Shown here piece after piece: positions 1-12,390 of a stretch of DNA of 64,000 nt. Source of the DNA: Spinacia oleracea (Eukaryota; Streptophyta; Magnoliopsida; Caryophyllales; Amaranthaceae). The DNA lies in the NCBI RefSeq assembly GCF_020520425.1, contig NC_079488.1, positions 86,967,285 to 87,031,284 on the forward strand, in the 5' to 3' direction. Every line of letters begins with the position of its first letter. Positions within the stretch are counted from its first letter, which is position 1. The translations under genes were made by a program, and so were the position numbers. The notes below the pieces were generated by a model. The model saw only the letters and a list, made by a program, of their open reading frames with translations. It was not told the DNA's origin and ran no database searches.

Positions 1-276
1 AACGTATCAGTACTAATATAAAATATTATTTTTATTGGCATAAAACATTAATTGATTAATCACAATTTACTTTAGTTTATTGATTAGTGATTATACCTAA
101 ATTTTTATTATGAGTGTCTTTTGAGTTGTTTATGTTTTGGGAAGTATTGAATTAACATTAAAATGAGACAAACAAAAAATAAAAGGAAAAATAAAAAAAA
201 GGGAAGATAATGGAGAAGGTGACACATGTCAGTGATGTAACTATGGTTTGGGTTTTTAAGTACTAGGTATAGATAG
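1..276. other. AT-rich sequence, no gene recognised
   Basis: AT-rich DNA without a supported reading frame or clear repeat. It leads directly into the LINE fragment that starts near 277 and may be a more decayed part of the same element, but I see no conserved reverse-transcriptase motif here. Confidence 0.4.
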
Positions 277-545
277 ATGGTAACTTGTGATAATTTGATT
301 AAGATTGGTGTGAATTGTAGTTTGCAATGTAGCCCGTGCTCGATAGAAAACAACTATGTTAACCACCTATTCTTTGATTGCGAATATTCTAAAGTTGTTT
401 GGAGTACCATTCTTCAATGGTTGGGTATTTGTAGAAGGCATGTGATGGGATAATCAGTTTCGTTCTATGGCAGCTCGTCAATGTAACACTCTACTAATTC
501 TTTGCTTTTATAAAACCATTTTCCAACTTAAAATAAAGGAATTAC
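277..545 (+). mobile_element. LINE reverse-transcriptase tail (zf-RVT domain), 5' part
   Basis: One plus-strand frame reads as the zinc-binding tail of a plant LINE reverse transcriptase. It has a CSPC pair, then NHLFFDCEYSKVVW, which matches the family pattern C-x2-C...HLFF.C..S..VW, and stops at TAA near 451-453. The matching downstream part (RMTLATTVYVL, a stop in place of the usual Trp, then KERNMRK) resumes at about 3373. A 2.8-kb insertion therefore split the element. With at least two stops it is a dead remnant. The family assignment rests on the zf-RVT pattern; the exact LINE clade is not determined. Confidence 0.65.
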
Positions 546-3372
546 TAAAGTATTACCGCCACCGTGATAACGGTTAAGGCTATTACCAGAATTACGCAGC
601 GGAATTTAATGTCAACTAACTTTTCAAAAACATAAATAATAAATTATCGAGGCCTCCTACAAATTGGAACCATAACGGCCCAAAATCCAACGAAATAAAA
701 GTTCAACGGATTCAAACATAATTAAAGTATAAATAAAATAGTTTTAAAGTACGAAAAACATGCAACTCTCTCAATCATCCCAAGCCACATGATTTCGATC
801 GTACTTCGATCTACCAACCTGCTATATTATTCTACTCCCCATCAATGCAAGTGCAAATGATGGATCATCATAGGGTCATTAAGGCAAAGGCCATGACCAA
901 AAGACACAAAGCACGTAGTCAGCAAAAGCTGAGTACTTACAAGAATAGAGTGAAACAAAACTATAAACATGCATCACTCACTAAGTGCTAATCAACATGC
1001 AAATGCCATCTAATAATAACAAGTAAATCATGAATACAAGACTCGACGCTTGACTCGACTCTTGACTCACAATTTAATTAGAATAATCGAACGGGCCGAA
1101 AGAATATTCCATAAAGGAAGGGTGATGGGAGCCAACCATACACCAAATAATAAATAATAATATCGGACCATACCGAGTGTCGGGCCATACCGACGGAATT
1201 CCTGCGCATAATATGAATGAAACAACGTCTTGTATCATTAGTAGGAGATCAAGCTTTCCGGCAAGTCTCCCCCCATTGTTCATACTCAAGGTATATACGT
1301 TCCAAGAGTTGTGAAGCTTGTTCTGGTTGCACTTTACGTTTATTAATATTTTATTAAAGGCGAACTCAAGACTCAACAAACATACACACAAACAATTAAT
1401 AAACAACAACCAAAACAATCTTATTTTAATGCTTTAGGACTTGTGATCAACAAAGCAAGACACTGTGAAATTACTACCAGGTTCCTTCTCACAAAAGTGA
1501 GATTCCACATCATGCCTATTAACATGAGGGTTGTGCCATTGCACGACAAATCCTAATTCATTTCACATAATATTCCCAACTGAACCCTACATGTGCGGTG
1601 GCTTACGTGAGCGAACCCTTCACATGTGGTAAGAATAAGTAGTACGATGTGGTACGATTAATTGGCTCAAGAGTATGCTAGACATCCCGTACAATAGCAT
1701 AATAATAAATAATCCATCCCTTGCATGTGAAAACAACCCATACATGCATAAATATTGAACAACATGATTGATAATGAAATCCATACTCATAATAATCCCA
1801 ACATGCTTGTTCAACCAATAATTCAATAATCCAACATAATAATTCACATGATCGTTCACCAAAACAATTATGAATCCACATAATATAATTCACATCAACA
1901 ACAATCATGTAATTATCTTGACAAATAGTGTGGTCGCCCTAGACTTGTACGTACCTTGAATACCTAAGCGTAGGGGTCACTTTGCAATAACGAGCACTCA
2001 CTTAGAAATCACCTCCTATCATCAAAATAATGAAACTTAAATTTTTTCCATGTTCATTAAATTTCCAGCAACTTTATAAAATATTAAACCTTGTTTAAAC
2101 TTTAGAATTCAATCGTTCTTTAATAAAATAATCGTCTCAATTTGCAAAACTAATCCCTAGTATGAAAACATATTTTTTTTCCACCCTTAAAATCAATAAA
2201 AATCAACACTAGACCTTTTTATAAATCTGAAAATATAATTGATTATCATAATTAAAATCATCACCTAATTATGCTAATCAATTGACTCATTAGGTCTAGG
2301 TTAAAAACCTAACTTGAAAATCCCAATAAAACCAATTTAACATCATAAAAATCAATTCTTTATTAAATAAACGAATCTGAAAATTCATGCTTTAATAATT
2401 AAAACAAGCCTCGTGAATCACAACACATCAATCCTCAAAGTACGGTGTTCATAACCGATTCCCAGCATTTTAATTAATCAAAACAATAATAATAATATAA
2501 TTTAAAACACGGAATTGAAATAGAATAGGTAAGGAAGAAGAGAATTATACCAATCCGGCCTATAGCACGGAACAACCACGAATTAATTGTGATTGGGCGA
2601 AAGAATTGAACGAATGAACAACGAAACACACACACACACACACATAATGGTGTGTGCGCGTGCGCGGGCGAAGGAACGAAGGCAGCAGGCACAACGCTCG
2701 CTGGCGCGAGGCTGGGCGACAAAGGCTAGGCGCGAGGGCGTGCGAGAGAGTGAGGACAAGGGCTGGATGGCGCGCGCGAGAGACGCAGCAACAACAGGGA
2801 CACAACAGCAGCACAGGGCACGACGAGTGCACACTGCGGGCTGCGAGCAAGAGGGAGTGGGCGAGAGTGTGGGACGACGGGCGAGGCACGATGGCACGCA
2901 GCACTCGAAGGCCGAGTGTGGTGCTGGGTGTGCGGGTGAGCCGAGCAAGAGAGAGAGGAGAGAAGGAGTGTGGGGCAAGAAAAGCAAGAGAGGGTTTATG
3001 AAAAATAAGGGGGATCATTTAATGAGGGGAGTCCTATTTATAGGCTCCCAATTTCTAATGGGCTAGGCTTAGGAAATTAGTATTGGGTTAGCTTAGAGCT
3101 TTGAATTAAATTCTTTTGATTGGGCTCGTTTAATAAAACGAGTTGGACTTTTCATTTAAAACCCAAACCTTTTTAAAATTACTTGCGACCCATTAAATTT
3201 CCCGACTCGAAAATTAAATTCGTTTTGTAATTAATTAAAATAGTAAATATTCTAATTAATTAGAATACATTTAAATAATATTTAAATGCGAAATAAATTC
3301 TAAAAATCGTAAAATGCTTTATAAATATAATAAAATATATTTATAAATATTATAAAAATACGAGGTATTACA
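546..3372 (-). mobile_element. LTR-like insertion (probable gypsy-type solo LTR or remnant)
   Basis: This block interrupts the LINE fragment. Read on the minus strand it starts TGTAATACCTCGTATT, a beginning common among long plant LTRs, and finishes near the CCACCGTGATAACGG stretch at 555-570. The centre (about 2590-3000) is GC-rich and CpG-rich, with a short CA microsatellite at 2629-2644 next to it. No gag or pol motif is present, so it is more likely a solo LTR or decayed copy than a full element. I could not find a convincing target duplication, and both edges are approximate. Open frames inside are compositional only. Confidence 0.45.
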
Positions 3373-3675
3373 GTCAACAACTCTATAGAATGACTCTTGC
3401 TACTACTGTGTATGTACTGTGAAAAGAAAGAAACATGAGGAAGTCTCATATTGTTTTCCGATACCCTATTGTTGTAATGCAAGAAATTCAGTTCATGGTT
3501 CATGCGAAATGATTCCTAAAGCCTAAGCTTAATGGTGTATTAGCTTAGTTTTGTTTTGGTGGTTTGTTTTGTTTGTTCTGAAGCTTGTTTCATATTTAGT
3601 TTTTGTGGTTGTATGAAGTTTGTACTAAACGTTTATTTGGTGATTAATAAAATCCTATTTTACCAAAAAATAAAA
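3373..3675 (+). mobile_element. LINE 3' end, distal to the LTR insertion
   Basis: Continuation of the LINE reverse-transcriptase tail. The frame shows RMTLATTVYVL, then TGA where Trp is usual, then KERNMRK, as in the R..LA..VY.IWKERN pattern of plant LINE zf-RVT tails. Next comes a T/G-rich 3' untranslated region and an A-rich end after TTTTACC at about 3658-3675, typical of LINE 3' ends. Split from the part at 277-545. Confidence 0.6.
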
Positions 3676-4400
3676 GCGAGGGATGTGTTGGATTTGCGTA
3701 CAATCATCACCAGTGGGCTTAAGCTCCTCGCATCTTCTTTTGAGTAGAATATACATATCAAAGTAGATACACGAGGTCAATCATGCTCGGGTGTTCCAGA
3801 GTCGAGATGTATTTACTCATATTATTTCACAAACTGCAAAAAATCCAATTTAAATCAAGTTACAATAAAAATTAGGTCATACACATAACCATACATAATC
3901 TCATTCTAAGTTCAATCGTTGACATCAATTGTGAATGAATTTGCAAGTCAATATGAGAGAGAGAGTTGTGGATCAACTAATTTACTTGAGGAAGCCTACC
4001 AATTAAACATTGCAGTAAACTTTTATGCTTTTGCTTAAATAATTTTGTTGAACTCTAATACCGTGTCGAGTCAAAGACCGCATGAAATTCAAGACACTAA
4101 TTTTAATTTATGATGTCAAGTCAAACATTGATCAAGACATAGCTCTCACAATCGGAATAACTTCATAATTTTCATAACGGGTTATTATAAGTTTGAGGGC
4201 TTAATGAGATGAGATCATATCGTGAGAAAATTAGTTCTAATTCTAATCGAACATTACATATTGTTGAGCCACAAATTTATCAGCATAAAACTTCAAAAAA
4301 AACAACCTCCAAATTCAAACATTTCGTACAATCTCGCGCATGTGAACTGAGATCTAGTAAATATGAGATAAACAAAAAACACCGAAACCCTAGAACTCAC
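3676..4400. other. Intergenic, no gene recognised
   Basis: AT-rich sequence with no supported coding region. The open frame at 4209-4511 on the plus strand overlaps a more plausible minus-strand exon and shows no family resemblance. Confidence 0.4.
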
Positions 4401-4685
4401 GTGTACTCACCAGTGACGAGAAAGAGTGCAATGGTTTGGACCTTTGAAAGTTACCTTCGGAATTTGAACATCGCCATAGACAGATCCAAGCTTATCGAAA
4501 AAACGTCATAACAAGTGTTAGTGTGAGGAATACCGTCGGAGTAGAACTTAACGAGAGTTTCGCCGATCAAAAAACCGAGAAGGTGGTGAGAGACATGATC
4601 CGCGAAAGAATTGGTGCAACAAAGAAGAACATCAAAGGAAGAGACAAATTTGGGAGGAGAAGGTGGGGAGGGAGATCGAGGAAGT
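4401..4685 (-). pseudogene. Unidentified gene fragment at the CACTA insertion site
   Basis: On the minus strand a coding-like stretch reads about 50 residues (VLLCCTNSFADHVSHH, then GFLIGETLVKFYSDG), then shifts frame at a run of six T, and continues as DKLGSVYGDVPKVTFKG up to a good GTGAGT donor near 4411. I do not recognise the family. The run-of-T shift means it is broken or a sequencing error sits there. It abuts the CACTA end; restoring the site joins it to 19037 onward, whose sequence could be the 5' leader. No in-frame start codon is seen for the first part. Confidence 0.35.
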
Positions 4686-4890
4686 CACTAGTAGAAAAAT
4701 ATTGATTTGAGGCGTCACTTTTATATTGTTTTGCGGCGTTTTAGGCGTAGTAGCAAATAGAGTGGAAGCAAATGAATGGTATTGATTTGCGGCGTTAAAA
4801 AACGCCTCAAACCAATCATTCATTTGCGGCGTTATTAAGCAAAAACGCCTCAAATTAATTGAATTGTATGGTGGCGTTTCTACCTGAATG
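4686..4890. repeat. CACTA left terminal and subterminal repeat region
   Basis: The terminal inverted repeat is followed by several copies of TTGCGGCGTT or its complement AACGCCTCAAA. Some form short inverted pairs, for example the GCGGCGTT and AACGCC blocks near 4783-4808. The same motifs appear at the opposite end (18858-18925). Confidence 0.7.
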
Positions 4891-5247
4891 CCTCCAACTT
4901 TGGTAAAATTGCAGGAGTTTATACGCCGCGAATAATTTGTAATTTTTTTTAATAAATAATATATTTTGTGTAAACTAAACAATCCCAAAAATATAGAACC
5001 TGTACTCACGCCACATTTATACAACGTTCAAAAGTGTCATCAACCACCAATAACTTCCAAAAAACTTTGATTTTTACATATAAGTTAACCATCACATGTT
5101 TACAAAAATAAACCACCTAAATAGTTTCAAGTCTATAAATCTTTTACACTTCATACGTTACAAAATTGCACCAAAAATATAATAAGGAAATTATATATGA
5201 TTTTAATAGCATGAAACATCCACAAAAAGAGATCATTTAAGCGTTAA

Positions 5248-5331
5248 TTACACACAATGTTCGGTGAAGTATGATGCCCATTTGTCTCGTATTTCATCAA
5301 TTTGCTCATCGGTGAAAGGATCTCCACTCAT
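5248..5331 (-). pseudogene. Ulp1/C48 protease remnant, putative C-terminal exon
   Basis: A minus-strand stretch reads SGDPFTDEQIDEIRDKW, then ASYFTEHCV and TAA. Plant transposon Ulp1 proteases commonly end in a segment of the form F/YT.EEIDE.R.EWA, which this resembles. An in-frame TAA lies just upstream of its ATG, so as an exon it must begin at the AG at about 5327-5328 or be broken. The phase does not simply match the donor of the exon at 15762. The 10-kb tandem array lies between the two. The short length makes the call tentative. Confidence 0.5.
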
Positions 5332-5600
5332 TTATGTGCAAACCTAACAAAATAATATATATATCATAAAATTAGTTATCTTCGGTTAGATGATCTAAAA
5401 AGTTGTTGTCTCCTAGGTCCTCGAACCATGGCTAAGCATGGAAGGGCGAAGCCCTAGGAATCAAGAACCTTGACAACATGACAACAATATTATTCATGAC
5501 AATAAAGGAACCAAAAATCGTGTGTCTTTCCATCAATAAAACTTAGTCCAATGAAATAATAAAGGTCATATTTTGACTGTTATAGTCATATTCATGACAA
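5332..5600. other. Spacer between Ulp1 terminal exon and the tandem array
   Basis: Non-coding AT-rich DNA inside the CACTA element. A lone truncated monomer start (AAAGGTCATATTTTGACTG at 5561) precedes the regular array and probably marks its decayed edge. Confidence 0.5.
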
Positions 5601-7973
5601 TAAAGGTCATATGTTGACTGTTATAGTCGTTTTTGCTCCCAACTCTAACCCGTGAACTTAGATTGGTATTATAAACCCTTTAAATTTTTAACATACTTAC
5701 TATTAGGTTACTTAGACTCATTCTCATCTACTTTGGTCAAGTTATGCGCGTTTAAGACTTTAATGATCATTATAGGTCATATTTTGACTGTTATAGTCGT
5801 TTTTGCTCCCAATCCAACCCGTGAACTTAGATTGGTATTCTAAACCCTTTTAATGTTTAATATACTTAGTATTAGGTTACTTAGACTCATTCCAATCTAC
5901 TTTGGTCAAGTTATGCGCGTTTAAGGCTTTATTGATCAATAAAGGTCATATTTTGACTGTTATAGTCGTTTTTGCTCCCAACTCTAACCCGTGAACTTAG
6001 ATTGGTATTCTAAACCCTTTAAATGTTTAATATACTTATGATTAGGTTACTTAGACTCATTCTCATCTACTTTGGTAAAGTTATGCGCGTTTAAGGCTTT
6101 AATGATCATTATAGGTCATATTTTGACTGTTATAGTCGTTTTTGCTCCCAACTCTAACCCGTGAACTTAGATTGGTATTCTAAACCCTTTAAATTTTTAA
6201 TATACTTAGTATTAGGTTACTTAGACTCATTCTCATCTACGTTGGTCAAGTTATGCGCGTTTAAGGCTTAATTGATCAATAAAGGTCATATTTAGACTAT
6301 TATAGTCGTTTTTGCTCCCAACTCTAACCCGTGGACTTAGATTGGTATTCTAAACCCTTTAAATGTTTAACATACTTATTATTAGGTTACGTAGACTCAT
6401 TCTCATCTACTTTGGTCAAGTTATGCGCGTTTAAGGCTTTAATGATCATTATAGATCATATTTTGACTGTTATAGTCGTTTTTGCTCCCAACTCTAACCC
6501 GTGAACTTAGATTGGTATTATAAACAATTTAAATGTTTAATATACTTAGTATTAGGTTACTTAGACTCATTCCCATCTATTTTGGTCAAGTTATGCTCGT
6601 TTAAGGCTTTATTGATCAATAAAGGTCATATTTTGACTGTTATAGTCGTTTTTGCTCCCAACTCTAACCCGTGAACTTAGATTGGTATTCTAAACCCTTT
6701 AAATGTTTAATATACTTATTATTAGGTTACCTAGACTCATTCTCATATACTTTGGTCAATTTATGCGCGTTTAAGGCTTTAATGATCATTATAGGTCATA
6801 TTTTGACTATTATAGTCGTTTTTGCTCCCAACTCTAACCCGTGAACTTAGATTGGTATTCTAAACCATTTAAATGTTTAATATACTTAGTATTAGGTTAC
6901 TTAGACTCATTCCCATCTACTTTGGTCAAGATATGCGCGTTTAAGGCTTTATTGATCAATAAAGGTCATATTTTGACTGCTATAGCCGTTTTTGCTCACA
7001 ACTCTAACCCGTGGACTTAGATTGGTATTCTAAACCCTTTAAATGTTTAATATACTTATTATTAGGTTACATAGACTCATTCTCATCTACTTTGGTCAAG
7101 TTATGCGCGTTTAAGGCTTTAATGATCATTATAGGTCATATTTTGACTATTATAGTCGTTTTTGCTCCCAACTCTAACCCGTGAACTTAGATTGGTATTC
7201 TAAACCATTTAAATGTTTAATATACTTAGTATTAGGTTACTTAGACTCATTCCCATCTACTTTGGTCAAGTTATGCTCGTTTAAGGCTTTATTGATCAAT
7301 AAAGGTCATATTTTGACTGTTATAGTCGTTTTTGCTCCCAACTCTAACCCGTGAACTTAGATTGGTATTCTAAACCCTTTAAGTGTTTAATATACTTATG
7401 ATTAGGTTAATTAGACTCATTCTCATCTACTTTGGTAAAGTTATGCGCGTTTAAGGCTTTAATGATCATTATAGGTCATATTTTGACTGTTATAGTCGTT
7501 TTTGCTCCCAACTCTAACCCGTGAACTTAGATTGGTATTCTAAACCCTTTAAATGTTTAATATACTTAGTATTAGGTTACTTAGACTCATTCTCATCTAC
7601 GTTGGTCAAGTTATGCGCGTTTAAGGCTTTATTAATCAATAAAGGTCATATTTTGACTGTTATAGTCGTTTTTGCTCCCAACTCTAACCCGTGGACTTAG
7701 ATTGGTATTCTAAAACCTTTAAATGTTTAATATACTTATTATTAGGTTACTTAGAATCATTCTCATCTACTTTGGTCAAGTTATGCGCGTTTAAGGCTTT
7801 AATGATCATTATAGGTCATATTTTGACTGTTATAGTCGTTTTTGCTCCCAACTCTAACCCGTGAACTTAGATTGGTATTCTAAACGCTTTAAATGTTTAA
7901 TATACTTAGTATTAGGTTACTTAGACTCATTCTCATCTACGTTGGTCAAGTTATGCGCGTTTAAGGCTTTATT

Positions 7974-10900
7974 GATCAATAAAGGTCATATTTTGACTGT
8001 TATAGTCGTTTTTGCTCCCAACTCTAACCCGTGGACTTAGATTGGTATTCTAAACCCTTTTAATGTTTAATATACTTTTAGGTTACGTAGACACATTCTC
8101 ATCTATTTTGGTCAAGTTATGCGCGTTTAAGGCTTTAATGATCATTATAGGTCATATTTTGACTGTTATAGTCGTTTTTGCTCCCAACTCTAACCCGTGA
8201 ACTTAGATTGGTATTCTAAACCCTTTAAACGTTTAATATACTTAGTATTAGGTTACTTAGACTCATTCCCATCTACTTTGGTCAAGTTATGCTCGTTTAA
8301 GGCTTTATTGATCAATAAAGGTTATATTTTGACTGTTAAAGTCGTTTTTGCTCCCAACTCTAACCCGTGAAGTTAGATTGGTATTCTAAACCCTTTAAAT
8401 GTTTAATATACTTAAGATTAGGTTACCTAGACTCATTCTCATCTACTTTGGTAAAGTTATGCGCGTTTAAGGCTTTAATGATCATTATAGGTCATATTTT
8501 GACTGTTATAGTCGTTTTTGCTCCCAACTCTAACCCGTGAACTTAGATTGGTATTCTAAACCCTTTAAATTTTTAATATACTTAGTATTAGGTTACTTAG
8601 ACTCATTCTCATCTACGTTGGTCAAGTTATGCGCGTTTAAGGCTTTATTGATCAATAAAGGTCATATTTTGACTGTTATAGTCGTTTTTGCTCCCAACTC
8701 TAACCCGTGGACTTAGATTGGTATTCTAAACCCTTTAAATGTTTAACATACTTATTATTAGGTTACGTAGACTCATTCTCATCTACTTTGGTCAAGTTAT
8801 GCGCGTTTAAGGCTTTAATGATCATTATAGGTCGTATTTTGACTGTTATAGTCGTTTTTGCTCCCAACTCTAACCCGTGAACTTAGATTGGTATTCTAAA
8901 CCCTTTAAATGTTTAATATACTTATTATTAGGTTACTTAGACTCATTCCCATCTACTTTGGTCAAGTTATGCGCGTTTAAGGCTTTATTGATCAATAAAG
9001 GTCATATTTTGACTGTTAAAGTCGTTTTTGCTCCCAACTCTAACCCGTGAAGTTAGATTGGTATTCTAAACCCTTTAAATGTTTAATATACTTAAGATTA
9101 GGTTACCTAGACTCATTCTCATCTACTTTGGTAAAGTTATGCGCGTTTAAGGCTTTAATGATCATTATAGGTCATATTTTGACTGTTATAGTCGTTTTTG
9201 CTCCCAACTCTAACCCGTGAACTTAGATTGGTATTCTAAACCCTTTAAATTTTTAATATACTTAGTATTAGTTTACTTAGACTCATTCTCATCTACGTTG
9301 GTCAAGTTATGCGCGTTTAAGGCTTTATTGATCAATAAAGGTCATATTTTGACTGTTATAGTCGTTTTTGCTCCCAACTCTAACCCGTGGACTTAGATTG
9401 GTTTTCTAAACCCTTTAAATGTTTAACATACTTATTATTAGGTTACGTAGACTCATTCTCATCTACTTTGGTCAAGTTATGCGCGTTTAAGGCTTTAATG
9501 ATCATTATAGGTCGTATTTTGACTGTTATAGTCGTTTTTGCTCCCAACTCTAACCCGTGAACTTAGATTGGTATTCTAAACCCTTTAAATGTTTAATATA
9601 CTTAGTATTAGGTTACTTAGACTCATTCCCATCTACTTTGGTCAAGTTATGCGCGTTTAAGGCTTTATTGATCAATAAAGGTCATATTTTGACTGCTATA
9701 GCCGTTTTTGCTCACAACTCTAACCCGTGGACTTAGATTGGTATTCTAAACCCTTTAAATGTTTAATATACTTATTATTAGGTTACATAGACTCATTCTC
9801 ATCTACTTTGGTCAAGTTATGCGGGTTTAAGGCTTTAATGATCATTATAGGTCATATTTTGACTGTTATAGTCGTTTTTGCTCCCAACTCTAATCCGTGA
9901 ACATAGATTGGTATTCTAAACCATTTAAATGTTTAATATACTTAGTATTAGGTTACTTAGACTCATTCCCATCTACTTTGGTCAAGTTATGCTCGTTTAA
10001 GGCTTTATTGATCAATAAAGGTCATATTTTGACTGTTATAGTCGTTTTTGCTCCCAACTCTAACCCGTGAACTTAGATTGGTATTCTAAACCCTTTCAAT
10101 GTTTAATATACTTATTATTAGGTTACTTAGACTCATTCTCATCTACTTTGGTAAAGTTATGCGCGTTTAAGGCTTTAATGATCAATAAAGGTCATATTTT
10201 GACTGTTATAGTCGTTTTTGCTCCCAACTCTAACCCGTGGACTTAGATTGGTATTCTAAACCCTTTAAATGTTTAATATACTTATTATTAGGTTACGTAG
10301 ACACATTCTCATCTATTTTGGTCAAGTTATGCGCGTTTAAGGCTTTAATGATCATTATAGGTCATATTTTGACTGTTATAGTCGTTTTTGCTCCCAACTC
10401 TAACCCGTGAACTTAGATTGGTATTCTAAACCCTTTAAACGTTTAATATACTTAGTATTAGGTTACTTAGACTCATTCCCATCTACTTTGGTCAAGTTAT
10501 GCTCATTTAAGACTTTATTGATCAATAAAGGTTATATTTTGACTGTTAAAGTCGTTTTTGCTCCCAACTCTAACCCGTGAAGTTAGATTGGTATTCTAAA
10601 CCCTTTAAATGTTTAATATACTTAAGATTAGGTTACCTAGACTCATTCTCATCTACTTTGGTAAAGTTATGCGCGTTTAAGGCTTTAATGATCATTATAG
10701 GTCATATTTTGACTGTTATAGTCGTTTTTGCTCCCAACTCTAACCCGTGAACTTAGATTGGTATTCTAAACCCTTTAAATTTTTAATATACTTATTATTA
10801 GGTTAATTAGACTCATTCTCATCTACGTTGGTCAAGTTATGCGCGTTTAAGGCTTTATTGATCAATAAAGGTCATATTTTGACTGTTATAGTCGTTTTTG

Positions 10901-12390
10901 CTCCCAACTCTAACCCGTGGACTTAGATTGGTATTCTAAACCCTTTAAATGTTTAACATACTTATTATTAGGTTACGTAGACTCATTCTCATCTACTTTG
11001 GTCAAGTTATGCGCGTTTAAGGCTTTAATGATCATTATAGGTCGTATTTTGACTGTTATAGTCGTTTTTGCTCCCAACTCTAACCCGTGAACTTAGATTG
11101 GTATTCTAAACCCTATAAATGTTTAATATACTTAGTATTAGGTTACTTAGACTCATTCCCATCTACTTTGGTCAAGTTATGCGCGTTTAAGGCTTTATTG
11201 ATCAATAAAGGTCATATTTTGACTGTTAAAGTCGTTTTTGCTCCCAACTCTAACCCGTGAAGTTATATTGGTATTCTAAACCCTTTAAATGTGTAATATA
11301 CTTAAGATTAGGTTACCAAGACTCATTCTCATCTACTTTGGTAAAGTTATGCGCGTTTAAGGCTTTAATGATCATTATAGGTCATATTTTGACTGTTATA
11401 GTCGTTTTTGCTCCCAACTCTAACCCGTGAACTTAGATTGGTATTCTAAACCCTTTAAATTTTTAATATACTTAGTATTAGGTTACTTAGACTCATTCTC
11501 ATCTACGTTGGTCAAGTTATGCGCGTTTAAGGCTTTATTGATCAATAAAGGTCATATTTTGACTGTTATAGTCGTTTTTGCTCCCAACTCTAACCCGTGG
11601 ACTTAGATTGGTATTCTAAACCCTTTAAATGTTTAACATACTTATTATTAGGTTACGTAGACTCATTCTCATCTATTTTGGTCAAGTTATGCGCGTTTAA
11701 GGCTTTAATGATCATTATAGGTCGTATTTTGACTGTTATAGTCGTTTTTGCTCCCAACTCTAACCCGTGTTCTTAGATTGGTATTCTAAACCCTTTAAAT
11801 GTTTAATATACTCAGTATTAGGTTACTTAGAATCATTCCCATCTACTTTGGTCAAGTTATGCGCGTTTAAGGCTTTATTGATCAATAAAGGTCATATTTT
11901 GACTGCTATAGCCGTTTTTGCTCACAACTCTAACCCGTGGACTTAGATTGGTATTCTAAACCCTTTAAATGTTTAATATACTTATTATTAGGTTACATAG
12001 ACTCATTCTCATCTACTTTGGTCAAGTTATGCGGGTTTAAGGCTTTAATGATCATTATAGGTCATATTTTGACTGTTATAGTCGTTTTTGCTCCCAACTC
12101 TAATCCGTGAACATAGATTGGTATTCTAAACCATTTAAATGTTTAATATACTTAGTATTAGGTTACTTAGACTCATTCCCATCTACTTTGGTCAAGTTAT
12201 GCTCGTTTAAGGCTTTATTGATCAATAAAGGTCATATTTTGACTGTTATAGTCGTTTTTGCTCCCAACTCTAACCCGTGAACTTAGATTGGTATTCTAAA
12301 CCCTTTCAATGTTTAATATACTTATTATTAGGTTACTTAGACTCATTCTCATCTACTTTGGTAAAGTTATGCGCGTTTAAGGCTTTAATG
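7974..12390. repeat. 13-monomer (2,210-bp) tandem segmental duplication within the array
   Basis: Rare monomer variants recur at exactly 2,210 bp: GACTGTTAAAG at 8331/10541 and 9011/11221, GACTGCTATAGCC at 9691/11901, GCGGGTTTAA at 9821/12031, TAATCCGTGA at 9891/12101, CCCTTTCAAT at 10091/12301. The hybrid motif AATGATCAAT near 10177-10186 marks the junction between the two copies. Confidence 0.85.

Noticed and set aside
2560-3066. Several overlapping open frames of 115-157 codons on both strands.
   Set aside because: They fall in a GC-rich low-complexity part of an LTR-like sequence, give Arg/Ser/His-rich translations with no domain, and overlap in many frames.
4209-4511. A 100-codon plus-strand frame.
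   Set aside because: It is antisense to a stretch with a donor site and better coding character, and has no similarity that I recognise.
5652-5843. A 63-codon frame inside the tandem array.
   Set aside because: It reflects one monomer variant; other units are closed in that frame.
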